NCBI RefSeq assembly: GCF_000760735.1
Contig: NZ_JMEX01000008.1
Span: 2,450,905 to 2,514,904 of the forward strand
Direction: 5' to 3'
DNA length: 64,000 nt
DNA from: Rhodococcoides fascians A44A
GTDB taxonomy: Bacteria; Actinomycetota; Actinomycetes; Mycobacteriales; Mycobacteriaceae
In this document: positions 34,505 to 42,050 of the stretch, piece after piece
Numbering within the stretch: the stretch's first letter is position 1
Layout of the letters: each line of letters begins with the position of its first letter
Position numbers and translations under genes: made by a program
The notes under the pieces: generated by a model
What the model was told of the DNA's origin: nothing
Databases searched by the model: none
The model's input: the letters and a program-made list of their open reading frames with translations, nothing else

Positions 34505-35443
34505 TCAGGCGAACAGCAGAGTGGGGCGCGGGGAATTTCCGGCACGTTCGGCAGCCGCACGGATCAACCGGTCGATGTGCTCCGGCCGGTCGAGATCGGC
34601 CCAGGTCAGCCGGACCACCTGCGCTCCGCCTGAACGGATCCGATCCTCGCGGACCTTCTCCTTCCATGCGACGTCGGCCGGTGTTTCGCCCGTGGGGACC
34701 AGCCGACCGTACTTGACGAACCCGTCGAACTCGATCACGGTGAAAATGCCGTCCAGGTAGAAGTCGACGCGGGCAAAGGCACCGTTGCCGTCGGACACTC
34801 GAACCTGAAGCCTCGGGGTGTAGCCGAGCTGGTGCAGCACCACCCGGCAACGAGATTCGCCGACGCTCTCGGACTTCCCGGTCATGAACTCGGCCACCCG
34901 ACGAGCCTGTCGATTGTTCGGATGGTGGGCGCACGCGTCGAGCGCCGCAGCAACCTCCTTGGGCATCAAATTCTTCGTTCGCGCAGCGAGATCGGCGATG
35001 CACACGGCGTCCGCGAACGTCAGCGATCGCGCCACATCGGCAACGGTCCGAGGTAGTGCGGTCACCAGAACCCCGTCGACGACGGCCACGTCCGAAGTGG
35101 AGTACGGCGCCCCGTGCACGATGCGATAACCGTTGCGCCGGCCACCGCCGGTCCTGTTCCGCGTGATGTGCACGTACCGAAGATCCGACGCGTTCACATC
35201 GAGACCGTGGAAGACCGCAGCCGTCGTGTGGCTCAGTATCGCGTCGCCTGCAGTAGCGGCGTCGAGCACCGCCTCGGCGACGACGCGGTGCTTCTCGGCG
35301 GGGGTGAGCGCATCGAAGTCGCGTCTGCTGACGAACCTTCCAGGCCGAAGTCGTCGCCAGGCCCTCGTGCGGCAGAAACGCTGCAACTCAGCGTCGGACA
35401 CCCCGCGAGTCAAGGCATCGGATCTGGAAACGATTCTCGTCAT
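34505..35443 (-). CDS. AbiEi-antitoxin-like protein with a DUF559-type nuclease-fold C-terminus
   Basis: A 312-residue protein. The N-terminal half resembles type IV antitoxin AbiEi/winged-helix proteins (LQRFCRTRAWRRLRPGRFVSRRDF, ILSHTTAAVFHGL, PRTVADVARSL). The C-terminal half, with ARVDFYLDGIFTVIEFDGFVKYG and a later KEKVREDRIRSGG-QVVRLTW, matches DUF559/very-short-patch-repair-like nuclease folds (D...E-x-D core). Such fused proteins are common and multicopy in Rhodococcus and mycobacteria; no AbiEii toxin gene is next to it, so a toxin-antitoxin role is doubtful. The ATG follows a poor leader in the longer frame. Function unknown. Confidence 0.72.
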   Translation of the reverse strand: MTRIVSRSDALTRGVSDAELQRFCRTRAWRRLRPGRFVSRRDFDALTPAEKHRVVAEAVLDAATAGDAILSHTTAAVFHGLDVNASDLRYVHITRNRTGGGRRNGYRIVHGAPYSTSDVAVVDGVLVTALPRTVADVARSLTFADAVCIADLAARTKNLMPKEVAAALDACAHHPNNRQARRVAEFMTGKSESVGESRCRVVLHQLGYTPRLQVRVSDGNGAFARVDFYLDGIFTVIEFDGFVKYGRLVPTGETPADVAWKEKVREDRIRSGGAQVVRLTWADLDRPEHIDRLIRAAAERAGNSPRPTLLFA

Positions 35444-35595
35444 GACCGAATCGTGGCAACCGCTCCGGCACGGAACAAGAGCGGTTTCAGAAATGTGGAC
35501 AACGCCTGGAGCTGTGGATAACTCGGGCCTTCGCGTGCACATTCGCGGAGTGTCGAGGGCGGAGCGTGCTATAGGGACCTGGCACCCCTACTGAC

Positions 35596-35637
35596 GACTC
35601 CGCACGCCTGCTCTGAAGTGAACAGGCGTGCGGAGTC
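35596..35637 (-). terminator. Strong hairpin downstream of the Fe-S oxidoreductase
   Basis: Perfect 15-base arms, gactccgcacgcctg (35596-35610) and its complement (35623-35637), with a 12-base loop, stand 18 bases after the stop codon. A T-run (ccttttt) precedes it on the minus strand but none follows it, so it is an imperfect intrinsic terminator. Confidence 0.6.
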
Positions 35638-35655
35638 GGTAAAAAGGGTGTCAGG

Positions 35656-38600
35656 TTACTTCTTGCGTCCCGGAACCTTGGTGCCCGGACGGAACCCGAG
35701 TCCACCCGGCTTGGCCGGAGGCGGAGTCCTGGTCTCCCCGTTGGATTCCGCTGCGCCGTTGGAATCTGCTGCACCGTTGGACTGCGTGTCGCTGGTCGAC
35801 GTCTCGGCAGGTTCCTGAGGTTCGCTGTCCTCGGGTTCTGCCGGGGCCTCTGCAGGCGATTCGGCTGGTGCAGGAGTCGCGGCCTTGCCCGGTGTCCGTG
35901 CGCCTGGCTTCTTGAAGCCCGACTTCACGGCCAGACCCTTGGGTGCGACCGTCGGCTTGGACTCCTCGACCGGTGCGGAACTGTCGACGTCCGTGCCCTG
36001 AGGCTCCGGTGCCGACGTCTCCGACGCAGGTGCTTGCGGTTCCGCAGGCGTTTCGGTCGCGGTGTCCGGGGCTGCAGCAGCCTTGCCTGGCGTTTTCGCG
36101 CCTGGCTTCTTGAAGCCCGATTTCACGGCCAGACCCTTGGGCTTGACCGTCGGCAACGACTCCGACGACGCAACAGGTGCCGTCGACTCGGACGCAGCCG
36201 ATTCGGTAGCTTCCGCTGCCGGCTCGGACGGTGCTGTCGCCTCGGACGGTGTAGCAGGCTTGCCGGGTGCCTTGGCGCCGGGCTTCTTGAACCCCGACTT
36301 CACGGCGAGACCCTTGGGCTGGACGGTCGGCTTGGACTCCGCTGTTTCCGTTGCGGCTTCGGCCGTCGTGTCCGAAGCTTCAGGCTCCGCTGCGCTTTGG
36401 GGCTCCGCTGCGCTTTGGGGCTCTGCTGCCTCGGCGGGCTTGCCCGGTGCCTTTGCGCCCGGCTTCTTGAAGCCGGACTTGACCGCGAGACCCTTGGGCT
36501 TGACCGTCGGCGTCGACTCGGATGCTTCGGCAGGTGCCGCTGCATTGTCGTCCGTGTCTGCCGGTGCCGGTGCTGCTGCCTTCGATCCCGGTGCTTTGCC
36601 CTTGATCGCGAGGCCCTTGCCGCCCGGCTTTGCGCCTCCGGCAATACCGAGCCCCTTGGGCTTGGCCGGAGCATCGGCGCTCGACTGAGCTGCCTCGGTG
36701 GCGTCGGGCTTCGCGCCTCCTGGTGCTTTCGCTCCCGGAGCCTTCGCGAGACCCTTCATCTTCAAGCCGCCGGCCTTGGGAGCCGGAGCAGCAGGGGCGG
36801 ACTTGGCCTCTGCAGGCTCTTCGACGGGTTCGATCCGCTCGGCTTCCTCGACCTCGGCGGCTTCCTCGGACTCCAGCTTCTCCTCTGGAGTGAGCTCACG
36901 CGGGATGACCTTGATGTTCTCGCTGAGAACGGACGACTCGACGCGAGTGATCGACTCGAGCATCAGCTGCGCGACGTCGACGACCTCGACACCCTCGTGA
37001 GCGCCGCCCTCCTGACGCGCGGTGACACCGTCGGTGAGCATGACGCGGCAGAACGGGCAACCGGTGGCGATCTTCTGTGCTGGTGCCCCGCTCCCACCCA
37101 AGGTCTCCAGCGCTTCGTCGACCCGGTCGATGTTGATGCGCTTGCCGATGTTCTCTTCCATCCACATGCGAGCACCACCGGCACCACAGCACATGGACCG
37201 CTCACCGTGACGCGGCATTTCCTTCAGGTTGGAGCCCGACGCGGCCATGAGCTCGCGGGGAGCGTCGTAGACCTTGTTGTGGCGACCCAGGTAGCACGGG
37301 TCGTGGTACGTGATGTCCTGGCTGACGGACGCCACCGGGATGAGCTTCTTCTGCCGCACGAGACGGTTGAGGAGCTGGGTGTGGTGCACCACCTCGTAGT
37401 CACCGCCGACCTGCGGGTACTCGTTGCCGAGCGCGTTGAAGCAGTGCGCACAGGTGACGACGATCTTGCGCTTCTTCTGCTCGACGCCCTCGAACACACT
37501 GTTGAGCGTCTCGATGTTCTGCATCGCGAGCTGCTGGAACAGGAACTCGTTGCCTGCGCGACGAGCGGAGTCGCCGGTGCAGGTCTCGTCCGCTCCGAGC
37601 ACCATGAACTTCACGCCCGCCGTCGCCAGCAGTTCCGCTACGGCCTTGGTGGTCTTCTTCGCGCGGTCCTCGTAGGCACCTGCGCAGCCGACCCAGAAGA
37701 GGTACTCGTAGTCACGGAAGGAATCTGCATCCTGGCCGAACACCGGGATGTCGAATTCCATCTCGTTGATCCAGTTGAGACGGTCCTTGGAGTTCTGCCC
37801 CCAAGGGTTGCCCTTGTTCTCGAGGTTCTTGAACAGTCCTGCCAGCTCGGACGGGAACTCCGACTCGATCAGCACCTGGTAGCGACGCATGTCGATGATG
37901 TGGTCGACGTGCTCGATGTCCACGGGGCATTGTTCGACGCAGGCACCGCAGGTGGTGCAGCTCCAGAGAACCTCGGGATCGATGATGCCGCCCTCGACGG
38001 CGTCGGCGACGAGCTTGCGATCCGCCTCGTCGCGGGCAGACTGCGGGATCTTGTCCAACTTCGCCTGATCGGGGTTGCCGTCGGCGTCGACGAGACCGAC
38101 CTCGTCACCGGCCATGTCTTTCTTACCGCCGGCGAGGAGGTACGGAGCCTTCTCGTTTCCGTGATCGCGAAGCGACATGATGAGCAGCTTCGGCGACAAC
38201 GGCTTGCCGGTGTTCCAGGCGGGGCACTGCGACTGGCAGCGGCCGCACTCGGTGCACGTGGTGAAGTCGAGCCAGCCCTTCCACGTGAAGTCCTCGATCT
38301 TGCCCGCACCGAATGCGTCGACGTCGGGGTCGGCGTCCTCCATCACGAGGACCTTGCCGCCGGACATCATGGGCTTGGCGGCACCCAGTGCGACGCCGCC
38401 GTCGGCCTCACGCTTGAAGTAGATGTTGGGGAATGCGGTGAAGCGGTGCCACGCTACGCCCCAGTTGATGTTGCGGCCGACGATCAGGAGCCAGATCATG
38501 CCGGTCATCAACTTGACGAAGGCGAACACGGAGACCATTTCGGGACTTGCGGGCAGCAGCTTGGCGACCTGCATCGTGAAGAAGTCCGAGTAGGCGTTGG

Positions 38601-39147
38601 CGTGACCGTAGGTGGCGATCTTGCCGGCCTTGACGAGGATCATGCCGAGACCCTCGAGCAGAACGATGCCCTCGATGACGTACGCGACCTTCATGCGCGA
38701 GCCGCTGAAGCGTGACTGACGCTCGGGCTTGCGCGGATGGTTGAGCTGACGGATCACGATGAGGGTGACGATGCCGACGACGGTTCCGATGCCGAGCAGT
38801 TCGTCCCACAGATGCCAGGCGAACGTGTTGCCGAAGAGGGGCCAGTGGAACTCGGGGTTGAACGTCTGGCCGTACGCCTCGAACCAGAGCAGGAAGCCAC
38901 CGAGGAAGCCGACCATGACGAGCCAGTGAGCCCATCCGACCGTTCTGAACTTCGTCATGCGCGTGTGCGCGATGAACTCGATCATCATCTGCTTGAAGCG
39001 CGGGATGAACGGGCGCAAGCGGGTTTTGTCCGGCTGGCCTTGTGCGATGGCGGCAACCATCTTCCAGATCCCTCGGAAGAAGTAGGCCCAACAGACAAGG
39101 CTGAGGAGGAAACCGACCGTGCCCAACGTGATCGTCAGGGCGTTCAT
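35656..39147 (-). CDS. Membrane Fe-S oxidoreductase (Rv0338c-like) with a long Lys/Pro/Ala repeat tail
   Basis: A 1163-residue protein. Residues about 1-245 hold membrane helices like a NarI/DsrM-type quinol-linked subunit. Two 4Fe-4S motifs follow, CTECGRCQSQCP and CTTCGACVEQCP. Heterodisulfide-reductase-type CCG segments come next: VGCAGAYED, GADETCTGDSARR, TCAHCFNALGNEYP, HDPCYLGRHN and CCGAGGARMW. The last 350 residues are low complexity, with four near-identical PKGLAVKSGFKKPGA units. It is the counterpart of M. tuberculosis Rv0338c, an essential Fe-S protein of uncertain substrate. The start is ATG with AAAGG upstream. The order next to aspC, LuxR and ini genes is conserved, though exported-protein genes have been inserted between them. 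Confidence 0.93.
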   Translation of the reverse strand: MNALTITLGTVGFLLSLVCWAYFFRGIWKMVAAIAQGQPDKTRLRPFIPRFKQMMIEFIAHTRMTKFRTVGWAHWLVMVGFLGGFLLWFEAYGQTFNPEFHWPLFGNTFAWHLWDELLGIGTVVGIVTLIVIRQLNHPRKPERQSRFSGSRMKVAYVIEGIVLLEGLGMILVKAGKIATYGHANAYSDFFTMQVAKLLPASPEMVSVFAFVKLMTGMIWLLIVGRNINWGVAWHRFTAFPNIYFKREADGGVALGAAKPMMSGGKVLVMEDADPDVDAFGAGKIEDFTWKGWLDFTTCTECGRCQSQCPAWNTGKPLSPKLLIMSLRDHGNEKAPYLLAGGKKDMAGDEVGLVDADGNPDQAKLDKIPQSARDEADRKLVADAVEGGIIDPEVLWSCTTCGACVEQCPVDIEHVDHIIDMRRYQVLIESEFPSELAGLFKNLENKGNPWGQNSKDRLNWINEMEFDIPVFGQDADSFRDYEYLFWVGCAGAYEDRAKKTTKAVAELLATAGVKFMVLGADETCTGDSARRAGNEFLFQQLAMQNIETLNSVFEGVEQKKRKIVVTCAHCFNALGNEYPQVGGDYEVVHHTQLLNRLVRQKKLIPVASVSQDITYHDPCYLGRHNKVYDAPRELMAASGSNLKEMPRHGERSMCCGAGGARMWMEENIGKRINIDRVDEALETLGGSGAPAQKIATGCPFCRVMLTDGVTARQEGGAHEGVEVVDVAQLMLESITRVESSVLSENIKVIPRELTPEEKLESEEAAEVEEAERIEPVEEPAEAKSAPAAPAPKAGGLKMKGLAKAPGAKAPGGAKPDATEAAQSSADAPAKPKGLGIAGGAKPGGKGLAIKGKAPGSKAAAPAPADTDDNAAAPAEASESTPTVKPKGLAVKSGFKKPGAKAPGKPAEAAEPQSAAEPQSAAEPEASDTTAEAATETAESKPTVQPKGLAVKSGFKKPGAKAPGKPATPSEATAPSEPAAEATESAASESTAPVASSESLPTVKPKGLAVKSGFKKPGAKTPGKAAAAPDTATETPAEPQAPASETSAPEPQGTDVDSSAPVEESKPTVAPKGLAVKSGFKKPGARTPGKAATPAPAESPAEAPAEPEDSEPQEPAETSTSDTQSNGAADSNGAAESNGETRTPPPAKPGGLGFRPGTKVPGRKK
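35900..36500 (-). repeat. Four in-gene repeats coding PKGLAVKSGFKKPGA units
   Basis: About 45 nearly identical bases recur near 35900-35945, 36095-36145, 36270-36320 and 36447-36500 (spacing about 175-195 bases), with Ala/Glu/Ser/Pro-rich spacers between them. They encode the basic repeats of the Fe-S protein tail. Unlike the spacers, the 45-base units are conserved at both DNA and protein level. Confidence 0.85.
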
Positions 39148-39685
39148 GAAGCGGCCTTTCGTTCAGTGGTAGCGGGGCTGTGCTACCTCGGGTCAGCCCG
39201 ATCAGCCTAAGAGTAGCGGCGCTACCCGTCGGTAACAAGTTTGTTGTTACCGGCTGGTAACTTAGGGGCGGCTTAGATGCGGCTGCTGGTGACCGCGGGT
39301 TTTCCCCTACCGGCCGACGGGCTGAACCGGTCAGTAGGGTGTGTTCTGTAGGTCACGTTATGCCTAGCCAAGCAAGGGTCCGCAGAGAAGGCAGCCCTAA
39401 GTGCCCCGTCGAGGTGCCCCGAAAATTGGGGGCACGGAGATTCGAATTGGCTGAATTGCCCTGTTTTCACTGGTCTCACCGATTTCGGGTCGACATCTTG
39501 TGACGGGTGATAACCAATGGGACTCGCATAGGCGCCAAGAGGATAACGTTCGGTCGGAGTTGTGAGATATGCTGCAGCGCGCACCGACTTACTCGCGGAT
39601 TCAGTCTGGGGTGTATCTGCGTCTGACGGGCTACCTCTGTTCGGTACTGCCAGGCTCGATTGCATAGAAACGGAACAATCTCCAC
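39148..39685. other. 538-bp intergenic region between divergent genes
   Basis: No credible gene is seen; open frames in it lack ribosome sites and family features. The part nearest the Fe-S oxidoreductase (39168-39261) holds the GGTAAC half-site array listed separately. The remainder must carry the promoter of the exported protein at 39686. Confidence 0.5.
39168..39261. promoter_or_regulatory. Array of GGTA(A/G)C half-sites upstream of the Fe-S oxidoreductase
   Basis: Half-sites ggtagc 39168, gctacc 39182, agtagc 39212, gctacc 39221, ggtaac 39231, gttacc 39246 and ggtaac 39256 alternate in orientation. Perfect palindromes include cggtaacaa-gtttg-ttgttaccg (39230-39252) and gttacc-ggct-ggtaac (39246-39261). 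The last half-sites are spaced 9, 10, 15 and 10 bases, close to helical phase. This looks like a multi-site operator, for example for a TetR-type protein, between 20 and 115 bases before the start codon. Confidence 0.5.
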
Positions 39686-40369
39686 ATGAAACTCAGCAAA
39701 CTGGTCGTTACGGCAGCGTTCGTCGCTTCCGCAATCGGTCTTGCCAGCGGCACTGCCTATGCACAGCCGGCAACCGATGCCCCCGCACCCTCGGAAGAGG
39801 GCACCGCAGGCGAGAACATCGGCTTCGAATCCAACCTCGAGGACCGCACGATCGTCACGACGATCGACGCCGGAGTCTTCAAGGTCGCCGACGACGGCAA
39901 GACCGTCGACGTTCTCGACTCGACCGACAAGGTCGTCGTCACCCTGCCGCTGTCGTTCAACCTCGGTGGTCTGAACTTCCCGTACGAGCAGAACGTCGAC
40001 AACGACGGCAAGACCCTGCGTCTCGTCCCGCAGTTGGACCTGACCAAGGCGTCGGCCAACTCCCGCAGCATCGGTGCAACGCCTGTTGCTTCGCCGGAGG
40101 AGAACCTCAAGGCGCAGCAGACGTTCTCGTCGCAGCTCGGCCTCGCTACTGCCATCGGTGGCTTCACCGGTACGGCAATCGGCTTCGGAATCGGTGCTAT
40201 CGGCTTCCTTGCCGGCGGTTTGCCGGGACTGGCCACGGTCCCGACGTTCGCCACCATCGGTGGGATCATCGGCACCATCGTTGCGGGTGGGCCCACCCTC
40301 GTTGTAGCAGGCATCGACCTGATCAACACGCTGAACGCGCCTCCGGGAACCACCAAGTTCGCCAACTGA
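39686..40369 (+). CDS. Exported protein with Gly-rich hydrophobic C-terminus
   Basis: A 227-residue protein. A Sec signal peptide ends near TAYA|QPATD (about residue 26), followed by an Ala/Pro/Glu-rich linker, a beta-rich domain (TIDAGVFKVADDGKTVDVLDSTDKVVVTLPLSFNLGG) and a C-terminal pair of Gly-rich hydrophobic segments (ATAIGGFTGTAIGFGIGAIGFLAGG, GGIIGTIVAGGPTLVVAGI). Similar proteins are common in Rhodococcus and Nocardia, and I know no function. The tail could insert in the outer mycolate membrane; this is inference. A clear terminator follows. Confidence 0.85.
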   Translation: MKLSKLVVTAAFVASAIGLASGTAYAQPATDAPAPSEEGTAGENIGFESNLEDRTIVTTIDAGVFKVADDGKTVDVLDSTDKVVVTLPLSFNLGGLNFPYEQNVDNDGKTLRLVPQLDLTKASANSRSIGATPVASPEENLKAQQTFSSQLGLATAIGGFTGTAIGFGIGAIGFLAGGLPGLATVPTFATIGGIIGTIVAGGPTLVVAGIDLINTLNAPPGTTKFAN

Positions 40370-40387
40370 GCTTCCGCTCGAACGTAA

Positions 40388-40424
40388 AGAGCCCGTCACC
40401 TGTAATCAGGTGGCGGGCTCTTTC
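40388..40424 (+). terminator. Rho-independent terminator after the exported protein gene
   Basis: The inverted repeat gagcccgtcacctg / caggtggcgggctc, with a taat loop and a following ttt, is a good intrinsic terminator; one G-T pair is the only imperfection. Confidence 0.8.
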
Positions 40425-40438
40425 GTATGGACGAGCAA

Positions 40439-40537
40439 TCAGACGAAGACTCCGGGCGAAGTCAGTTTGATCGCTTCGGCTGCGATGGTGAATGCGTAAC
40501 CGAGGAGATCCAGGCCGACGCCGAGAATGCCGAGCAT
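40439..40537 (-). CDS. 32-residue hydrophobic peptide (small paralogue A)
   Basis: A very short gene with ATG, GAAAGG seven bases upstream and a TGA stop. The product reads MLGILGVGLDLLGYAFT, then IAAEAIKLTSPGVFV: an amphipathic or hydrophobic helix without a cleavable signal. It aligns without gaps to the 31-residue product at 41811-41906 (G-[VI]-x-LDL-xx-Y-xx-T-xxxx-AI). Tiny helical peptides without signals, such as the corynebacterial PorA and PorH porins, act in the mycolate outer membrane; that comparison is only suggestive. Confidence 0.55.
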   Translation of the reverse strand: MLGILGVGLDLLGYAFTIAAEAIKLTSPGVFV

Positions 40538-40721
40538 GAGGGGGCCTTTCGTTGAAGGGGCGAACGTCTATCGGTACTGGTGTACCGAATTTCCGGGTCG
40601 ATCATACGATGCGAAGTCCCTCCGCGAGAGGTGCCGACGGCCGCGTCGGAGGCGCCGATCGGTGTCATGCGAACGGATGTAGTTTGTAGCTCTCTTTACG
40701 AACTCTTGGTACTTTGGAGGG

Positions 40722-41810
40722 GTGGAAACGGGCATCGCGACGGTTACGGTAGAAGTCTTGTCGAGTGCCGAGTCGATTCTCGACGACTGGGAGGATCTGG
40801 CGTCACGGGCAGGCACGGTGTTCTCGTCCCGACCGAGTTTCGTGCTCAACGTCGCCGGCGCGCTGCGGCTGAACGTCAGGTTCGTCGTCGTGCGTCGCGG
40901 TTGCCGCGTGGTTGCTCTGGCTCCCCTCGATACGGTCAGGCGTGGACCGTTCGTCCTGGCGAAGGTCGTCGGCAGCACGTTGGGGGTTCCCCTCGAGTTT
41001 CTGAGTGACGACGAGGAAGCCTCGGACGTCCTCCTCGGTGCCATCGCCGACCAGGGGTGGATGCTCACGGGTGACTCGATGATCGCGAACGACCCGACGG
41101 TGGTGCGACTGGGGCGGCACGGCGCATGGGACGCGGACGCACTCGTGCGCGAGAGGGTCCCGATCGTCGTGCTGCGGCCCGGCGACACGGCGTCGAGTAT
41201 CCGCAGTGCCAAGTCGTTGAAGCGGCTCCGTCAGTATCGATCGAAGATCGAGCGGCAATCCGAGTATCGGGTCGAGCAGATCAGAGATGTCGCCCATCTC
41301 GACGCGCGCTGGAACGACATCGTCTCGCTCGCCGCCGATTCCGTCGAAGGGACCGACAAGGTCAACTACCTCGTGGCCCCGCACGGGGAGTTCGCGCGTG
41401 ACTTTCTTCGGAGCGAAGCTCGGGCCGGCCGACTGTGCATTGCCGGGCTGGTCGTCGACGGACGATGGGTGGCGCACGAGATCGGCGTTCGCACGCATCG
41501 TCGGATGGAGGGGTGGCTCACCCACTACGACCCGTCGATCGGCAAGCTTCAGCCGGGACATCAGCTGATCGAGTGGTTCGCCGATGCGCACGACAGACTG
41601 GGCGTCGCCGAGCTGGATCAAGGCGTCGGAGTCAACAAGATCAAGAGCGTGTGGGCCAACGCGGGGTACGACGTACTACGGGTGACAGCAGTTCCGAGGG
41701 CCTGGTGGCTCTCTGGGTGCATGAAGTCGGCTCTCCGTACGCTTCCGTCGATCCTGGCTCGAACCCGCTCGACGCTGCACAGAGCGGCCGAGCGGGCCGA
41801 AGCTCGATGA
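40722..41810 (+). CDS. GNAT/FemAB-fold acyltransferase (CelD/BcsL-like)
   Basis: A 362-residue protein with the double GNAT arrangement of CelD/BcsL-type acetyltransferases: FLVNVAG-type first half and, in the second half, LKRLRQYRSKIERQSEYRVEQI, LCIAGLVVDGRWVAHEIGVRTHRRMEGWLTHYDPSIGKLQPGHQLIEW and LGVAELDQGVGVNKIKSVW. Such proteins acylate cell-envelope glycans or lipids. The GTG start is uncertain, because its only ggagg-like site is too close. It is flanked on both sides by minus-strand genes for tiny hydrophobic peptides; the second starts right after this stop codon. Confidence 0.78.
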   Translation: METGIATVTVEVLSSAESILDDWEDLASRAGTVFSSRPSFVLNVAGALRLNVRFVVVRRGCRVVALAPLDTVRRGPFVLAKVVGSTLGVPLEFLSDDEEASDVLLGAIADQGWMLTGDSMIANDPTVVRLGRHGAWDADALVRERVPIVVLRPGDTASSIRSAKSLKRLRQYRSKIERQSEYRVEQIRDVAHLDARWNDIVSLAADSVEGTDKVNYLVAPHGEFARDFLRSEARAGRLCIAGLVVDGRWVAHEIGVRTHRRMEGWLTHYDPSIGKLQPGHQLIEWFADAHDRLGVAELDQGVGVNKIKSVWANAGYDVLRVTAVPRAWWLSGCMKSALRTLPSILARTRSTLHRAAERAEAR

Positions 41811-41906
41811 TCAGCGCGGCGGCGCCGGCAGGAAATCGATGGCGGTTTGCCACAGCGTCACGAGATACTGCGCGAGATCCAGCCAAATTCCGTTGAATGC
41901 AGACAC
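41811..41906 (-). CDS. 31-residue hydrophobic peptide (small paralogue B)
   Basis: A GTG start with a strong GGGGGAG six bases upstream. The product begins (V/M)SAFNGIWLDLAQYLVT, continues with LWQTAIDFLPAPPR and stops at TGA. It has Trp residues and an amphipathic helix and lacks a signal peptide. It shares 8 of 18 residues without gaps with the peptide at 40439-40537. It ends head to head with the stop codon of the GNAT-fold gene. Confidence 0.55.
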   Translation of the reverse strand: MSAFNGIWLDLAQYLVTLWQTAIDFLPAPPR

Positions 41907-42006
41907 TTTCCGCTCCCCCTGCTACGTAGACGTTGACCGAGGAAGCATACCTTCGGTTCGAAGAAAAGCCCTCGATAGAACCTGAAGTTTGTTCTTCGGA
42001 CGAAAA

Positions 42007-42038
42007 TGTCGCCGCACCTCGTAGGAGATGCGGCGACA
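42007..42038 (-). terminator. Rho-independent terminator of the secreted protease gene
   Basis: The arms tgtcgccgca (42007-42016) and tgcggcgaca (42029-42038) are exact complements; on the minus strand they are followed by ttttcg, 13 bases after the protease stop codon. Confidence 0.8.
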
Positions 42039-42050
42039 GGTGTGCAGAGA

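Noticed and set aside
34505..35443. AbiE-type toxin-antitoxin system
   Set aside because: No AbiEii nucleotidyltransferase gene is adjacent, and the C-terminal nuclease-like half points to a stand-alone family common in actinobacteria.
36034..38715. 893-codon plus-strand open frame
   Set aside because: It lies wholly antisense to the Fe-S oxidoreductase, whose Cys motifs and family match are clear. The plus-strand product has Arg/Leu-rich composition without any family motif, as expected for a high-GC shadow frame.
39476..40399. 307-codon minus-strand frame over the exported protein
   Set aside because: The plus strand encodes a clear signal peptide and is followed by a terminator; the minus-strand product has no recognisable feature.
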